A stretch of DNA of 64,000 bases from Pseudomonadota bacterium (lineage in GTDB: Bacteria; Pseudomonadota; Alphaproteobacteria; Rhizobiales; Rhizobiaceae), in the NCBI GenBank assembly GCA_023457435.1, contig JAEWLS010000028.1, forward strand, positions 67,541-131,540, read 5' to 3'. The notes under the pieces are model-generated. The model saw nothing but the letters and a program-made list of their open reading frames with translations. It had not been told where the DNA came from and ran no database searches. Below, one piece after another: positions 1 to 9,265 of the stretch. Position numbers and translations under genes: made by a program. Each line of letters opens with the position of its first letter. The stretch's first letter is position 1.

Positions 1-2
1 TT

Positions 3-830
3 CCAGCGCCGCCGCCGCTGCTTGCAATCAAGGGGCAGGCGCCGGTGTTCGCCATGCCGACAATCGCGATCGTCGGTTCGCGCAACGCGTCGCTCGCCGG
101 CATTCGCTTCGCTCGAGCGCTGTCGCAGGAGATAGGTGCCGCCGGTTATGCGGTGGCGTCCGGTCTGGCTCGCGGCATTGACGCTGCCGCGCATACGGGC
201 AGCCTCGACACGGGCACCATTGCCGCTCTCGCAGGCGGTCTCGACCGGCCCTACCCGCCCGAAAATGTCGACCTCTGCGACCGTATCGCAGAGCGCGGAG
301 CCGTCGTGTCCGAGATGCCGTTCGGATGGGAACCGCGCGCCAGGGACTTTCCGCGCCGCAACCGGCTGATCGCAGGGCTGGCCCACGGTCTGCTGGTCGT
401 CGAGGCGGCGCTGCGCTCGGGCTCGCTGATCTCGGCACGCCTGGCTGGGGAATTCGGCCGGCTTGTCTTTGCTGTGCCTGGGTCCCCGCTCGACCCGCGT
501 GCCGCGGGTGCCAACGGCCTGCTCAAGGACGGGGCGATCCTCGTCACCGAGGCGCGCGACGTGCTCGACGCGGTGGGGCCGCAGTCCGGCGTACCGGTGC
601 GCCCCGCATCGAGCTTCGAGGAACCAGTCGATACGGTTGCCGCGCCGGAGCCGCTCGATGCCGACCGTTCGGCGCTCATCGAAGCGCTGGGGCCGACGCC
701 CGTCGAGCTGGACGATTTGATTCGCCACACCCGGCTGCACCCAGCGCAAGTGTCAGCGCTTCTGCTTGAGCTTGAGCTTGCCGGCCGGCTCGAACGTCAC
801 TCAGGCGGCAGTGTCTCTCTTCTGCTGTGA
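3..830 (+). CDS. dprA: DNA processing protein DprA (5' end outside window)
   Basis: This is the C-terminal 275 residues or so of DprA/Smf, which loads RecA onto incoming single-stranded DNA during transformation. The reading frame is open from base 3, so the true start lies upstream of the window. The Rossmann-like DprA core is visible: IVGSRNAS, then SGLARGIDAAAH, GGLDRPYPPEN, and RNRLIAGLA followed by VVEAALRSGSL. A C-terminal winged-helix-like segment (about the last 60 residues, LDDLIRHTRLHPAQVSALLLELELAGRLE) matches the DprA C-terminal domain. It precedes topA, a common order in rhizobia. It overlaps the small minus-strand gene at 801-1031 tail to tail by 30 bp. Confidence 0.95.
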   Translation, partial: PAPPPLLAIKGQAPVFAMPTIAIVGSRNASLAGIRFARALSQEIGAAGYAVASGLARGIDAAAHTGSLDTGTIAALAGGLDRPYPPENVDLCDRIAERGAVVSEMPFGWEPRARDFPRRNRLIAGLAHGLLVVEAALRSGSLISARLAGEFGRLVFAVPGSPLDPRAAGANGLLKDGAILVTEARDVLDAVGPQSGVPVRPASSFEEPVDTVAAPEPLDADRSALIEALGPTPVELDDLIRHTRLHPAQVSALLLELELAGRLERHSGGSVSLLL

Positions 831-1031
831 TCCGCCGGATCCCGTATCGGGAACGCGCAGACGCGCAGGCCGCTCGCCGCGAATGATGTCGCTCGCCTCG
901 ACATAAGCCATCTCGATTAGATAGATCAGCATGTCATGGCGCTCCGCCTGCGCGATCTCTCGAAGTTCCCGCAACATGGACTGAATATAGTCCAGCGAGT
1001 CGGTTCGACGCGGCGCGTGCGGAAGGGGCAT
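801..1031 (-). CDS. small conserved-looking hypothetical protein
   Basis: This encodes a 76-residue protein with a helical acidic/basic core (DYIQSMLRELREIAQAERHD followed by LIYLIEMAYVEASDII) and a polar, probably disordered C-terminal tail. There is no signal peptide or membrane segment. I do not recognise a named domain. The amphipathic helix pattern and the sensible amino-acid composition, unlike the Arg/Ala-rich shadow frames nearby, argue that it is translated. It is convergent with dprA, overlapping its stop by 30 bp, and divergent from topA. Function unknown. Confidence 0.6.
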   Translation of the reverse strand: MPLPHAPRRTDSLDYIQSMLRELREIAQAERHDMLIYLIEMAYVEASDIIRGERPARLRVPDTGSGGSQQKRDTAA

Positions 1032-1052
1032 GGAACTGCTTCGCTCCGAATT

Positions 1053-1085
1053 TGCCTGTCCGGGGCCCCTTAAGCAGGACAGGCA
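1053..1085. other. inverted repeat between small gene and topA
   Basis: A perfect 9 bp inverted repeat, TGCCTGTCC (1053-1061) and GGACAGGCA (1077-1085), has a 15-base spacer and lies in the 273 bp gap upstream of topA. There is no T-run after it, so it is not a clear terminator. It could be a regulatory structure in the divergent promoter region. Nothing else was seen in 1032-1304. Confidence 0.4.
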
Positions 1086-1304
1086 GCATGACTGCGTTTA
1101 TTGAGCTTCGATCTGTGTCGAATATGGCGGCAATCTAGGATTGATTTAGCGAACTGGCAAGCAACTTCGCGTTGCGTTGAGTTGTGGCGATTTGGGCCCC
1201 TGCCCTTGACCGGCTGGAATTCCACCGCCATGTCACGGGCCAACTTGCAATGCGGCAGCGGCCACTCCGGGCGCGGAGCGGACGCCGGAAGGGCATTCCC
1301 CCAC

Positions 1305-3935
1305 ATGGACGTCGTCGTCGTCGAATCGCCTGCGAAGGCGAAGACAATCAACAAGTATCTGGGCCGGAACTACAAGGTTCTCGCCTCCTTCGGCCATGTC
1401 CGTGACCTACCGCCGAAAGACGGCTCGGTGCGGCCGGACGAGGATTTCGCCATGTCGTGGACGGTCGACTCCGCGGCGGCGAAGCGCCTCTCCGACATCG
1501 CCAACGCGGTCAAGGATGCGGACGGCCTGATCCTGGCGACCGACCCCGACCGCGAGGGCGAGGCGATCTCGTGGCATGTTCTCGAGGTGCTTCGCGCCAA
1601 GCGCGCGCTGAAGGACAAGCCTGTCAGCCGCGTCGTCTTCAATGCCATCACCAAGCAGGCGGTCCTCGACGCGATGGCCAACCCGCGTCAGATCGACGAG
1701 CCGCTGGTCGACGCCTATCTGGCGCGGCGCGCGCTCGATTATCTGGTCGGCTTCACGCTCTCTCCGGTGCTTTGGCGCAAGCTGCCCGGATCGCGCTCGG
1801 CCGGCCGCGTGCAGTCCGTGACGTTGCGCCTCGTGTGCGATCGGGAAGCCGAGATCGAGCGTTTCGTGCGCGAGGAATATTGGCAGGTCGCAGCTGTCCT
1901 CGGCACCCCGCGCAAGGACAGTCTCGAGGCGCGGCTCGTCGGGTTCGAAGGCAAGCGCCTGCAGAAGCTCGACATCAAGAACAAGGCGCAGGCCGACGAC
2001 ATCCTCGCCATGCTCGAGTCCGCGACATTCAGCGCGCAGTCGATCGAGGCGAAGCCGGTCAAGCGTTCGCCAGGACCGCCGTTCACCACGTCGACGCTGC
2101 AGCAGGCTGCCTCCTCGCGCCTCGGCTTCTCGGCCGATCGCACGATGAAGGTTGCACAGCGGCTCTACGAGGGGGTCGACATCGGCGGCGAGGCGGCCGG
2201 CCTTATCACCTACATGCGTACCGACGGCGTGCAGATCGCGCCCGAGGCCATCGAGGCTGCCCGCGGGGCCATCGCCAAGGAGTTCGGCTCGAACTACCTG
2301 CCGGAGAAGCCGCGCTACTACTCGACCAAGGCGAAAAACGCGCAGGAAGCGCACGAGGCGATCCGCCCGACCGACTTCTTCCGTACACCTGCATCGGTGC
2401 GCGCCCACCTCGATGCCGATCAGTTCCGCCTTTACGACATGATCTGGAAGCGTGCGATCGCCAGCCAGATGAATCCGGCCGACATCGAGCGCACGACGGT
2501 CGAGATCGAGGCCCGCAACGGCGCCCGCACGGCGGCGCTCCGCGCCGTCGGCCAAGTCATCCGCTTCGACGGCTTCATTGCCGCCTACACCGACCAGAAG
2601 GAGGACGACCAGGAGGACGAGGATGATCGTCGTCTACCTGAGGTCCGCCAGGGCGAGGCGCTGTCGCGCGAGAGCGTTTCGGCGACCCAGCACTCGACCG
2701 AGCCGCCGCCGCGCTACACTGAGGCGACGCTGATCAAGAAGATGGAAGAGCTCGGCATCGGGCGACCGTCCACCTACGCAGCCACGCTGAAGACGCTCGA
2801 GGACCGTGAGTACGTCACCGTCGACAAGCGCCGGTTGACGCCGCATTCCCGTGGGCGGCTGGTCACTGCGTTCCTGGAAAGCTTCTTCGACAAATACGTC
2901 GAGTATGACTTCACTGCCGATCTGGAAGAGAAGCTCGACCGCATCTCCGCCGGCGAATTGTCGTGGAAGGAGGTCCTGCGCGACTTCTGGCGCGATTTCT
3001 CGGCGCATGTCGACGAGACCAAGGAGCTTCGGGTCACCGACGTGCTGAACGCGCTGAACGAGGACCTCGCGCCGATCGCGTTTCCGGCGCGCGAGGATGG
3101 CTCGAACCCGCGCACCTGCCCGCGCTGCGGCACGGGCACGCTTTCGCTGAAGCTTGGGCGCAGCGGCGCCTTCGTTGGCTGCTCGAATTACCCGGAGTGC
3201 GGCTATACACGACAGTTCGGCGCCGACGCGGGCGACGGCGGCGATGGCGACACAGGCGACCGCGTGCTCGGCAACGATCCCTACACCGCCGAGCAGATCG
3301 TCCTCAAGAATGGCCCCTTCGGCCCATACGTTCAGCGCGGCGACGGCAAGGAGGCGAAGCGTTCGAGCCTGCCGAAGGGCTGGAAAGTCGACGAGATGGA
3401 CCACGAGAAGGCGCTGGCCCTTCTGGCGCTGCCGCGCGATGTCGGCCAGCACCCCGAAACCGGCAAGATGATCTCCGCCGGGCTCGGCCGCTACGGTCCC
3501 TTCATCCTGCATGACGGGACATACGCGAACGTCGAGACCATAGAGGACGTGTTCTCGATCGGCATCAACCGCGCCGTGTCGCTGCTTGCGGAGAAGAAGA
3601 ACCGGTTCGCCAAGGGCGCGAGCCGCGGAGCGCCGGCTGCCCTCAAGGACCTCGGCGAGCATCCAGACGGTGGCAAGGTGACGGTGCGCGACGGGCGCTA
3701 CGGTCCGTACGTCAATTGGGAGAAGGTCAACGCCACGCTGCCAAAGGGCAAGGATCCGACGACGGTGACGCTGGAGGAAGCGCTGCCGCTGCTTGCCGCC
3801 CGTGCCGAAGCCGGCGGCGGAGCCAAGCGCGGCGCTCGCAAGTCTGCGGCCAAGCCCGCGGCGAAGAAGGCGGCGGCCAAGAAGCCGGCGGCGAAGAAGG
3901 CCGCACCGAAGAAGAGTGCGAAGGCAGGAGGCTGA
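1305..3935 (+). CDS. topA: DNA topoisomerase I
   Basis: Type IA topoisomerase of 876 residues that relaxes negative supercoils. The start is set at 1305 because the protein then begins MDVVVVESPAKAKTINKYLG, the canonical TopA Toprim start; the open frame extends upstream but the added residues are not TopA-like. Visible features: Toprim acidic motif (DPDREGEAISWH), SAGRVQSVTLRLVCDREAEI, and the active-site tyrosine region (GLITYMRTDGVQIAPEA) followed by HEAIRPT. A C-terminal zinc-ribbon follows (CPRCGTGTLSLKLGRSGAFVG then CSNYPECGY), then repeated TopA C-terminal modules (GPFGPYVQRGDG, GRYGPFILHDG, GRYGPYVNW). It ends in a Lys/Ala-rich tail (AAKKPAAKKAAPKK) typical of alphaproteobacterial TopA. 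It is followed by rnr after 4 bp. Confidence 0.97.
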   Translation: MDVVVVESPAKAKTINKYLGRNYKVLASFGHVRDLPPKDGSVRPDEDFAMSWTVDSAAAKRLSDIANAVKDADGLILATDPDREGEAISWHVLEVLRAKRALKDKPVSRVVFNAITKQAVLDAMANPRQIDEPLVDAYLARRALDYLVGFTLSPVLWRKLPGSRSAGRVQSVTLRLVCDREAEIERFVREEYWQVAAVLGTPRKDSLEARLVGFEGKRLQKLDIKNKAQADDILAMLESATFSAQSIEAKPVKRSPGPPFTTSTLQQAASSRLGFSADRTMKVAQRLYEGVDIGGEAAGLITYMRTDGVQIAPEAIEAARGAIAKEFGSNYLPEKPRYYSTKAKNAQEAHEAIRPTDFFRTPASVRAHLDADQFRLYDMIWKRAIASQMNPADIERTTVEIEARNGARTAALRAVGQVIRFDGFIAAYTDQKEDDQEDEDDRRLPEVRQGEALSRESVSATQHSTEPPPRYTEATLIKKMEELGIGRPSTYAATLKTLEDREYVTVDKRRLTPHSRGRLVTAFLESFFDKYVEYDFTADLEEKLDRISAGELSWKEVLRDFWRDFSAHVDETKELRVTDVLNALNEDLAPIAFPAREDGSNPRTCPRCGTGTLSLKLGRSGAFVGCSNYPECGYTRQFGADAGDGGDGDTGDRVLGNDPYTAEQIVLKNGPFGPYVQRGDGKEAKRSSLPKGWKVDEMDHEKALALLALPRDVGQHPETGKMISAGLGRYGPFILHDGTYANVETIEDVFSIGINRAVSLLAEKKNRFAKGASRGAPAALKDLGEHPDGGKVTVRDGRYGPYVNWEKVNATLPKGKDPTTVTLEEALPLLAARAEAGGGAKRGARKSAAKPAAKKAAAKKPAAKKAAPKKSAKAGG

Positions 3936-3939
3936 TCGC

Positions 3940-6234
3940 TTGGCACGGAGCATTTCCGGCAAGAAGCAGAAGCGCGGCACTGGCGCCGGGGTTGATGCGC
4001 CGCCGGACTTCCGGCCGACCAAGGAGCAGATCGTCGCCTGGATCGACGAGAACCCGGATGCCGGCAAGCGCGAGGTGGCCCGCGCCTTCGGACTCAAGGG
4101 ACCGGGCCGCGTCTGGCTGAAGGACATGCTGTCCGAACTGGCCGACGAGGGCGCCATCGAGAAAAAGGGCCGCCGTGTATCGCGGCCCGGCGCGCTGCCC
4201 CCGGTGACGGTGCTGGACATCGTCGCGCGCGATGGCGACGGGATGCTGATCGCGCACCCGTCGGACGATTTCGGCGGCGCGAGCAATCCCGTGCTGATCA
4301 CGCCGCCGCGTGGCGGTGCCGCTCCTGGAATCGGCATGCGCGTGCTCGCCAAGATTTTCCGCAGCAAGGACGACGCCGGTCCTGCCTACACGGCGCGCGT
4401 GGTCAAGATCCTGGAGAAGCGCCGCGAGGCCGTGCTCGGCATCTTCCGCAAGCTGTCGGACGGCTCGTTCCGCATCGAACCTGTGGAGCGGACGCAGCCG
4501 GAACTGGTCGTCGACGCGGAGTTCGCCGGCGGCGCCAGAGACGGCGATCTCGTGGAAGTCGAGCAGGTGCGGCTCGGCAAGTACGGCCTGCCGCGCGGCA
4601 AGGTCCAGACGGTGATCGGTTCGCTGTCGTCCGAGAAGGCGATCTCGATGATCGCCATCCACGCACATGAGATTCCGCACATATTCCCGCAGGATGTGAT
4701 CGACGAGGCAGAGGCGGCGCGCCCCGCGACGATGGCCGGCAGGGAAGACTGGCGTGACCTGCCGCTCATCACCATCGATCCAGCCGACGCCAAGGATCAC
4801 GACGACGCGGTCTACGCCACACCGGACGACGATCCGGCGAACAAGGGCGGTGTAGTTGCCACCGTCGCGATCGCCGATGTTGCGGCCTACGTCCGCGGCG
4901 GCAGCGCCCTCGACCGAGAAGCGCTGAAGCGCGGCAATTCCGTATATTTTCCCGACCGCGTCGTGCCGATGCTGCCGGAGCGCATCTCGAATGACCTGTG
5001 CTCGCTGCGCGAGGGGGAGGACCGCCCTGCCCTCGCTGTGCGCATGGTGTTCGCGCGTGATGGCCGCAAGCTGCGCCACTCGTTCCATCGCATCATGATG
5101 CGCAGCCACGCCAAGCTGGCCTATCCGCAGGCGCAGGCGGCGATCGACGGGGCGCCCGACGACAAGACGCGCCCGTTGCTCGAAGGCGTGCTCAAGCCTC
5201 TGTGGGCAGGTTATGCAGTGCTGAAGAGCGGTCGCGACGAGCGCAAGCCGCTCGAGCTGGACCTGCCCGAACGCAAGATTGTGCTCAAGCCTGACGGCAC
5301 GGTCGATCGCGTGCTGGTGCCTGAGCGCCTCGATGCCCACAAGCTGATCGAGGAGTTCATGATCCAGGCCAACGTCTGTGCAGCCGAAACCCTGGAAGCC
5401 AAGCGACAGGCGTTGATCTACCGGGTGCACGACGCACCGTCGCTGGCGAAGCAGGAGTCGCTGCGCGAGTTCCTGAAGACGATTGGCATTTCGCTTGCCC
5501 AGGGCGCGTCCCTCAAGCCCGCCGCCTTCAACGGCATATTGTCGCGGGTGGCCGGCACCGACGAGTCCGAGCTGGTCAGCGAAGTGGTGCTGCGCTCGCA
5601 GAGCCAGGCCGTCTATTCGCCGGAGAATCTCGGTCATTTCGGCCTCAACCTGCGCCGCTACGCGCACTTCACCTCGCCGATCCGCCGCTACGCCGACCTC
5701 ATCGTTCACCGGGCGCTGATCGGGGCTCTGGGCCTTGGAAAAGATGGGATCGCGCCCGCCGAGGAAGCGCGGCTGGAGGAGATCTCGGCGCTGATCTCGG
5801 CAACCGAGCGCCGCGCCATGGCGGCCGAGCGCGAGACGGTCGACAGGCTGATCGCCCAGCACCTCGCCGACAATGTCGGCTCTTCATACGAGGCCCGCGT
5901 GTCTGGGGTGACGAAGTCCGGACTATTTGTCCAATTGCCGCAGTTCGGTTCCGACGGCTTCATTCCGGTGTCATCGCTGGGCGATGATTACTATCTGTTT
6001 GACGAAACGACGCGAGCGCTCGTGGGCGAACGCACCGGCAAAGGGTTCCGCCTGGCTGACCGCGTCGAGGTGAAGCTTGTCGAGGTCATGCCGATGGCGG
6101 GAGCCATGCGCTTCGAAATGCTGTCTGAACCGAAACCGATGCCGGTCGCAGTGCGTTCATTCCACAAGGCGACACGCGGCCGAGCCAGGCAGCGCGCCTC
6201 GCAAAAGCGGTCCCCGGGCCGCAGGAGAAGATAA
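3940..6234 (+). CDS. rnr: ribonuclease R (TTG start)
   Basis: A 3'-5' exoribonuclease of the RNB family, 764 residues, degrading structured RNA. TTG at 3940 is chosen because AGGAGG sits about 8 bases upstream and the protein then begins LARSISGKKQK; the longer frame upstream translates only the topA tail out of frame. Domains in order: N-terminal winged helix (EQIVAWIDENPDAGKREVAR), cold-shock-like segment, RNB catalytic domain with the metal-binding cluster DPADAKDHDDAVYA (D-rich), and a C-terminal S1 domain (YEARVSGVTKSGLFVQLPQF). A basic tail ends the protein. Its stop overlaps the start of the DUF983 gene (TAATG), implying coupled translation in a topA-rnr-DUF983-NUDIX-MFS transcript. 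Confidence 0.96.
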   Translation: MARSISGKKQKRGTGAGVDAPPDFRPTKEQIVAWIDENPDAGKREVARAFGLKGPGRVWLKDMLSELADEGAIEKKGRRVSRPGALPPVTVLDIVARDGDGMLIAHPSDDFGGASNPVLITPPRGGAAPGIGMRVLAKIFRSKDDAGPAYTARVVKILEKRREAVLGIFRKLSDGSFRIEPVERTQPELVVDAEFAGGARDGDLVEVEQVRLGKYGLPRGKVQTVIGSLSSEKAISMIAIHAHEIPHIFPQDVIDEAEAARPATMAGREDWRDLPLITIDPADAKDHDDAVYATPDDDPANKGGVVATVAIADVAAYVRGGSALDREALKRGNSVYFPDRVVPMLPERISNDLCSLREGEDRPALAVRMVFARDGRKLRHSFHRIMMRSHAKLAYPQAQAAIDGAPDDKTRPLLEGVLKPLWAGYAVLKSGRDERKPLELDLPERKIVLKPDGTVDRVLVPERLDAHKLIEEFMIQANVCAAETLEAKRQALIYRVHDAPSLAKQESLREFLKTIGISLAQGASLKPAAFNGILSRVAGTDESELVSEVVLRSQSQAVYSPENLGHFGLNLRRYAHFTSPIRRYADLIVHRALIGALGLGKDGIAPAEEARLEEISALISATERRAMAAERETVDRLIAQHLADNVGSSYEARVSGVTKSGLFVQLPQFGSDGFIPVSSLGDDYYLFDETTRALVGERTGKGFRLADRVEVKLVEVMPMAGAMRFEMLSEPKPMPVAVRSFHKATRGRARQRASQKRSPGRRRR

Positions 6235-6656
6235 TGACCGAGACTTTCACCAATTCGGCCCGCGTCCAGCGCCCTCTCGGGCAGGCGATGTGGCGCGGTC
6301 TCCGCGGCCGCTGCCCGCACTGCGGCGAGGGCAAGCTGTTCCGCTCGTTTCTCAAGACAGTCGACAATTGTGCCGTGTGCGGTGAGGAGATCCATCACCA
6401 CCGTGCCGACGACCTGCCGGCCTATCTGGTGATCTTCATCGTCGGGCATATCGTCGTCGGCGCGTATATGGGCGCCGAGGCTCTGACGGATTTGTCGATG
6501 GGTATGCATCTGGCGATATGGGGTTCGCTGACCGCTATCATGGCGCTCGTGATGCTCCAGCCGACGAAGGGTGCGATGGTCGGCCTTCAATGGGCGCTTT
6601 ACATGCACGGCTTCGGCGGCGACGTTGACCGCATCGAGACTCACCCCGAAGCGTAA
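6234..6656 (+). CDS. DUF983 family membrane protein
   Basis: A 140-residue protein with a CPHCGEGKLF ... CAVCGE pair of CxxC motifs near the N terminus, likely a zinc ribbon, followed by two hydrophobic segments (about residues 63-82 and 90-110). This layout is that of DUF983 proteins, found next to rnr and NUDIX genes in many rhizobia; some family members have been linked to cytochrome oxidase biogenesis, but the function here is not known. The start ATG overlaps the rnr stop. Confidence 0.88.
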   Translation: MTETFTNSARVQRPLGQAMWRGLRGRCPHCGEGKLFRSFLKTVDNCAVCGEEIHHHRADDLPAYLVIFIVGHIVVGAYMGAEALTDLSMGMHLAIWGSLTAIMALVMLQPTKGAMVGLQWALYMHGFGGDVDRIETHPEA

Positions 6657-6662
6657 GATCAC

Positions 6663-7418
6663 ATGACCCAGCGGCCGGAAACGATGGCGGGGCTTACCCG
6701 CACCGAAGTCGACCGCTTGGAGAACAAGGACTTCGCGCTCGGAAAAGGTCCACTTCGCCCGCGCGACGCGGCGACGCTGATCCTCATCGACCCGTCGGGC
6801 AAGGTGCCGCTGGTCTTGATGGGGCGCAGGCACAGCAAGCACTCGTTCATGCCGGGAAAGTTCGTCTTCCCTGGAGGACGCACCGATCCCACCGACGCGC
6901 GCGTCAAGGCTGGCACGGCGCTTTCGCCCGCCGTCGAGGTTCAGTTGACGGCCGGCGGCGTCAGCCCGGCGCGAGCCCGCGCCATAGCCATGTCCGCGAT
7001 CCGTGAGACTTACGAGGAGGCCGGACTGCTGATCGGCCGCCGCAACACGTTCCAGACTTCACGGCCGGACTGGCAGGGCTTTGCCGAAAATGGCGTCGTG
7101 CCCGGCCTCGACCAGCTGCGCTATTTTGCGCGCGCCACGACGCCTCCGGGCCGCGTGCGCCGGTTCGATACGCGTTTCCTCGCAGCATATCGTAACGACA
7201 TCGCCGTCGCGCTCGAAGGCGGCGGACCGACTGGCGAACTCGAGGAGCTCGCCTGGCTGCCCATCGCGGAGGCCATCGAGCTGGACCTGCCTTACATCAC
7301 CCGCACGATGCTGCGCCTCTTGCAGGAACGGCTGGCCGAAGATCCGCTTCTCACCGCGCCGCGCCCCGTGCCGTACTACCGCATGCGCCACGGCCGCATG
7401 ATTTCCGATCCGCTCTGA
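6663..7418 (+). CDS. NUDIX hydrolase
   Basis: A 251-residue NUDIX-family pyrophosphohydrolase. The Nudix box is visible around residues 105-120 (AIRETYEEAGLLIG, matching RExxEExG), preceded by the usual GKFVFPGGRTDPTD strand. The longer-than-average protein with a DAATLILIDPSGKVPLVLMG start resembles the CoA/ADP-ribose-type group, but substrate cannot be read from sequence. It begins 6 bp after the DUF983 stop and 4 bp before the MFS gene, so it is probably co-transcribed with rnr. Confidence 0.9.
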   Translation: MTQRPETMAGLTRTEVDRLENKDFALGKGPLRPRDAATLILIDPSGKVPLVLMGRRHSKHSFMPGKFVFPGGRTDPTDARVKAGTALSPAVEVQLTAGGVSPARARAIAMSAIRETYEEAGLLIGRRNTFQTSRPDWQGFAENGVVPGLDQLRYFARATTPPGRVRRFDTRFLAAYRNDIAVALEGGGPTGELEELAWLPIAEAIELDLPYITRTMLRLLQERLAEDPLLTAPRPVPYYRMRHGRMISDPL

Positions 7419-7422
7419 CCGC

Positions 7423-8610
7423 ATGGAAGCAGCCTCCGAGCCAGCCGTCGGGGAAAAGGTTCGCTGGCTTTCGCTGGCGGCTTCGATTGCCGCCATAACG
7501 GCGGTCGGCATCGCCATCGGCCTCGGCACACCCCTTCTCTCCATCATCCTCGAATCGCGCGGCCACTCGGCGACCATGATCGGCGCCAATGCCGCCGTCG
7601 GCGGCATCGCGTCCATCGCGGTGGCGCCGTTCGTGATCCCGATGGCCTCGCGGCTTGGCGTTGCCGCGACGATGCTGATCATGTTCGTGCTCGGCGCAAG
7701 CTCGTTGGTCGGCTTCTACGTCTTCGAGGATTTCTGGGTCTGGTTCCCGCTCCGCGCGGTCATGCACATGGCGATGACCGTGATCTTCATCCTGTCGGAG
7801 TTCTGGATCTCGTCGTCGGCGCCGCCCAAGCGCCGCGGCCTGGTGCTTGGCATCTACGCCACTTGCCTGTCGCTTGGCTTCGCGGTCGGTCCGCTGATCT
7901 TCGCCAAGGTGGGATCGCAAGGCTTCGTGCCCTTCGGCATTGCCTGCGCCTTCGTGGCGCTTGCCGCTCTCCCCGTCGCGCTTGCCGCGGGCCAGAGCCC
8001 AAGCGTCAGGCGCGAAAGCGGCGCCCCGCGCAGCGGCTTCTTCCGCTACATCTTCATGGTGCCGACCGCGACCGCGGCGGTGCTCGTCTTCGGCGCGGTC
8101 GAGACCGGCGGCTTCACGCTGTTTCCGGTCTACGGCGCCCGCGTCGGCTATAGCGAGGCGGAGGCGGCCTTGCTGCTTTCGATGATCGGACTGGGCAACA
8201 TGCTGTTGCAGATCCCGATCGGCATGCTCAGCGACCGTGTCCGAGATCGCCGTATGCTGCTGCTTGCATGTGCCGCGATCGGCCTCGCCGGCATACTGGC
8301 GCTGCCGTTCATTTTTCAAAGCTGGTGGACGACCGCTCTCGTCTTCTTCGGCTGGGGCGGCGTTGTCGCGGCACTTTACACCGTGGGCCTAGCCCATCTC
8401 GGCACGTCGCTTTCGGGCCGCGACCTCGCGTCGGCGAACGCCGCCTTCGTGCTTTGCTACGGCATCGGCATGCTGCTCGGGCCGCAGCTCATCGGCGCCG
8501 GCATGGATGTTTTCGGCGCCCACGGCTTTGCCTGGGCGATCGCCGCCTTCTTCGCCTTCTACATTCTGTTGGTTGGCGCGCGGCTTATCTCCGGACCGCG
8601 TCGTACTTGA
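7423..8610 (+). CDS. MFS transporter
   Basis: A 395-residue integral membrane protein with about 12 hydrophobic segments and a central loop (SPSVRRESGAPRSG) dividing two six-helix halves, as in major facilitator superfamily drug/sugar transporters. The MFS signature between helices 8 and 9 is recognisable (GMLSDRVRDRRMLL). It is last in the rnr-DUF983-NUDIX run. Substrate unknown. Confidence 0.9.
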   Translation: MEAASEPAVGEKVRWLSLAASIAAITAVGIAIGLGTPLLSIILESRGHSATMIGANAAVGGIASIAVAPFVIPMASRLGVAATMLIMFVLGASSLVGFYVFEDFWVWFPLRAVMHMAMTVIFILSEFWISSSAPPKRRGLVLGIYATCLSLGFAVGPLIFAKVGSQGFVPFGIACAFVALAALPVALAAGQSPSVRRESGAPRSGFFRYIFMVPTATAAVLVFGAVETGGFTLFPVYGARVGYSEAEAALLLSMIGLGNMLLQIPIGMLSDRVRDRRMLLLACAAIGLAGILALPFIFQSWWTTALVFFGWGGVVAALYTVGLAHLGTSLSGRDLASANAAFVLCYGIGMLLGPQLIGAGMDVFGAHGFAWAIAAFFAFYILLVGARLISGPRRT

Positions 8611-8712
8611 CTTTCCGCCGCGAGCCGGTATGTGTCCGCCCGAGTTTTCCGCGGCCGGGTCGCTTGCCCGTTTGATGCGGCAACCCCCACGATATCCTGA
8701 CGGACGAGAAAA

Positions 8713-8880
8713 ATGGCCAAGGCAACGACCATCAAGATCAAGCTTCAGTCGACCGCCGACACCGGCTTCTTCTACGTGACCACGAAGAACAGCCGCACGA
8801 TGACGGACAAGATGACGAAGCGTAAGTACGACCCGATTGCGAAGAAGCACGTCGTGTTCAAGGAAGCGAAGATCAAGTAG
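8713..8880 (+). CDS. rpmG: 50S ribosomal protein L33
   Basis: A 55-residue basic protein beginning MAKATTIKIKLQSTADTGFF and continuing YVTTKNSRTMTDKMTKRKYDP, which is the cysteine-free L33 form common in alphaproteobacteria. A structural protein of the large ribosomal subunit. It has its own 102 bp upstream gap from the MFS gene and is followed 27 bp later by a strong intrinsic terminator. Confidence 0.97.
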   Translation: MAKATTIKIKLQSTADTGFFYVTTKNSRTMTDKMTKRKYDPIAKKHVVFKEAKIK

Positions 8881-8907
8881 CTTCGTACTCGGCATCAGCC
8901 TCAACGA

Positions 8908-8935
8908 AAAACGCCGCCCGTCAGGGCGGCGTTTT
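8908..8935 (+). terminator. intrinsic terminator after rpmG
   Basis: A 12 bp perfect stem (AAAACGCCGCCC / GGGCGGCGTTTT) with a GTCA tetraloop, ending in TTTT CGTTT. It is symmetric enough to act in both directions. Confidence 0.93.
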
Positions 8936-9010
8936 CGTTTGCACGTCGAGTTCTAGTCGCGCCCCGAATGGGGGCCGGCCGGCTGCCAGCAGCGGTACGA
9001 GGAGGCCACT

Positions 9011-9175
9011 ATGTGCCGGAGCCGACCGGCCGACCCCACGGACCCAGGAGATGCGGCGGACCTGAGCGTCATGGGGTTTGTCTGGACGTTTGCCGGCCTT
9101 CCCCTCGGCCCGGCGCCGTCCCCTGTCCCACTGAGACAGTTGCGCAGAGTGCCCGGAGAATCAACGTTTTCTTAA
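9011..9175 (+). CDS. possible small ORF, 54 codons
   Basis: A short frame starting ATGTGCCGG, with GGAGG 6 bases upstream, encodes a 54-residue Pro/Arg-rich peptide with one short hydrophobic stretch (VMGFVWTFAGLPLG). It lies alone in the 330 bp between the rpmG terminator and pleD, where nothing else is apparent. The good ribosome-binding site is the main support; codon pattern is ambiguous and I recognise no family. Confidence 0.25.
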   Translation: MCRSRPADPTDPGDAADLSVMGFVWTFAGLPLGPAPSPVPLRQLRRVPGESTFS

Positions 9176-9265
9176 CCAGCGGCCTGGAAACGTCTTGGTA
9201 AGGTTAAGGTCCGCGCCGCGAGGTTCGCGCCCGCATCGCAGCCCACCGTTACCTCGAAACCGACG

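Noticed and set aside
1101..1304. N-terminal extension of topA from 1101
   Set aside because: The added 68 residues do not resemble TopA, and the canonical start MDVVVVESPAKAK lies at 1305.
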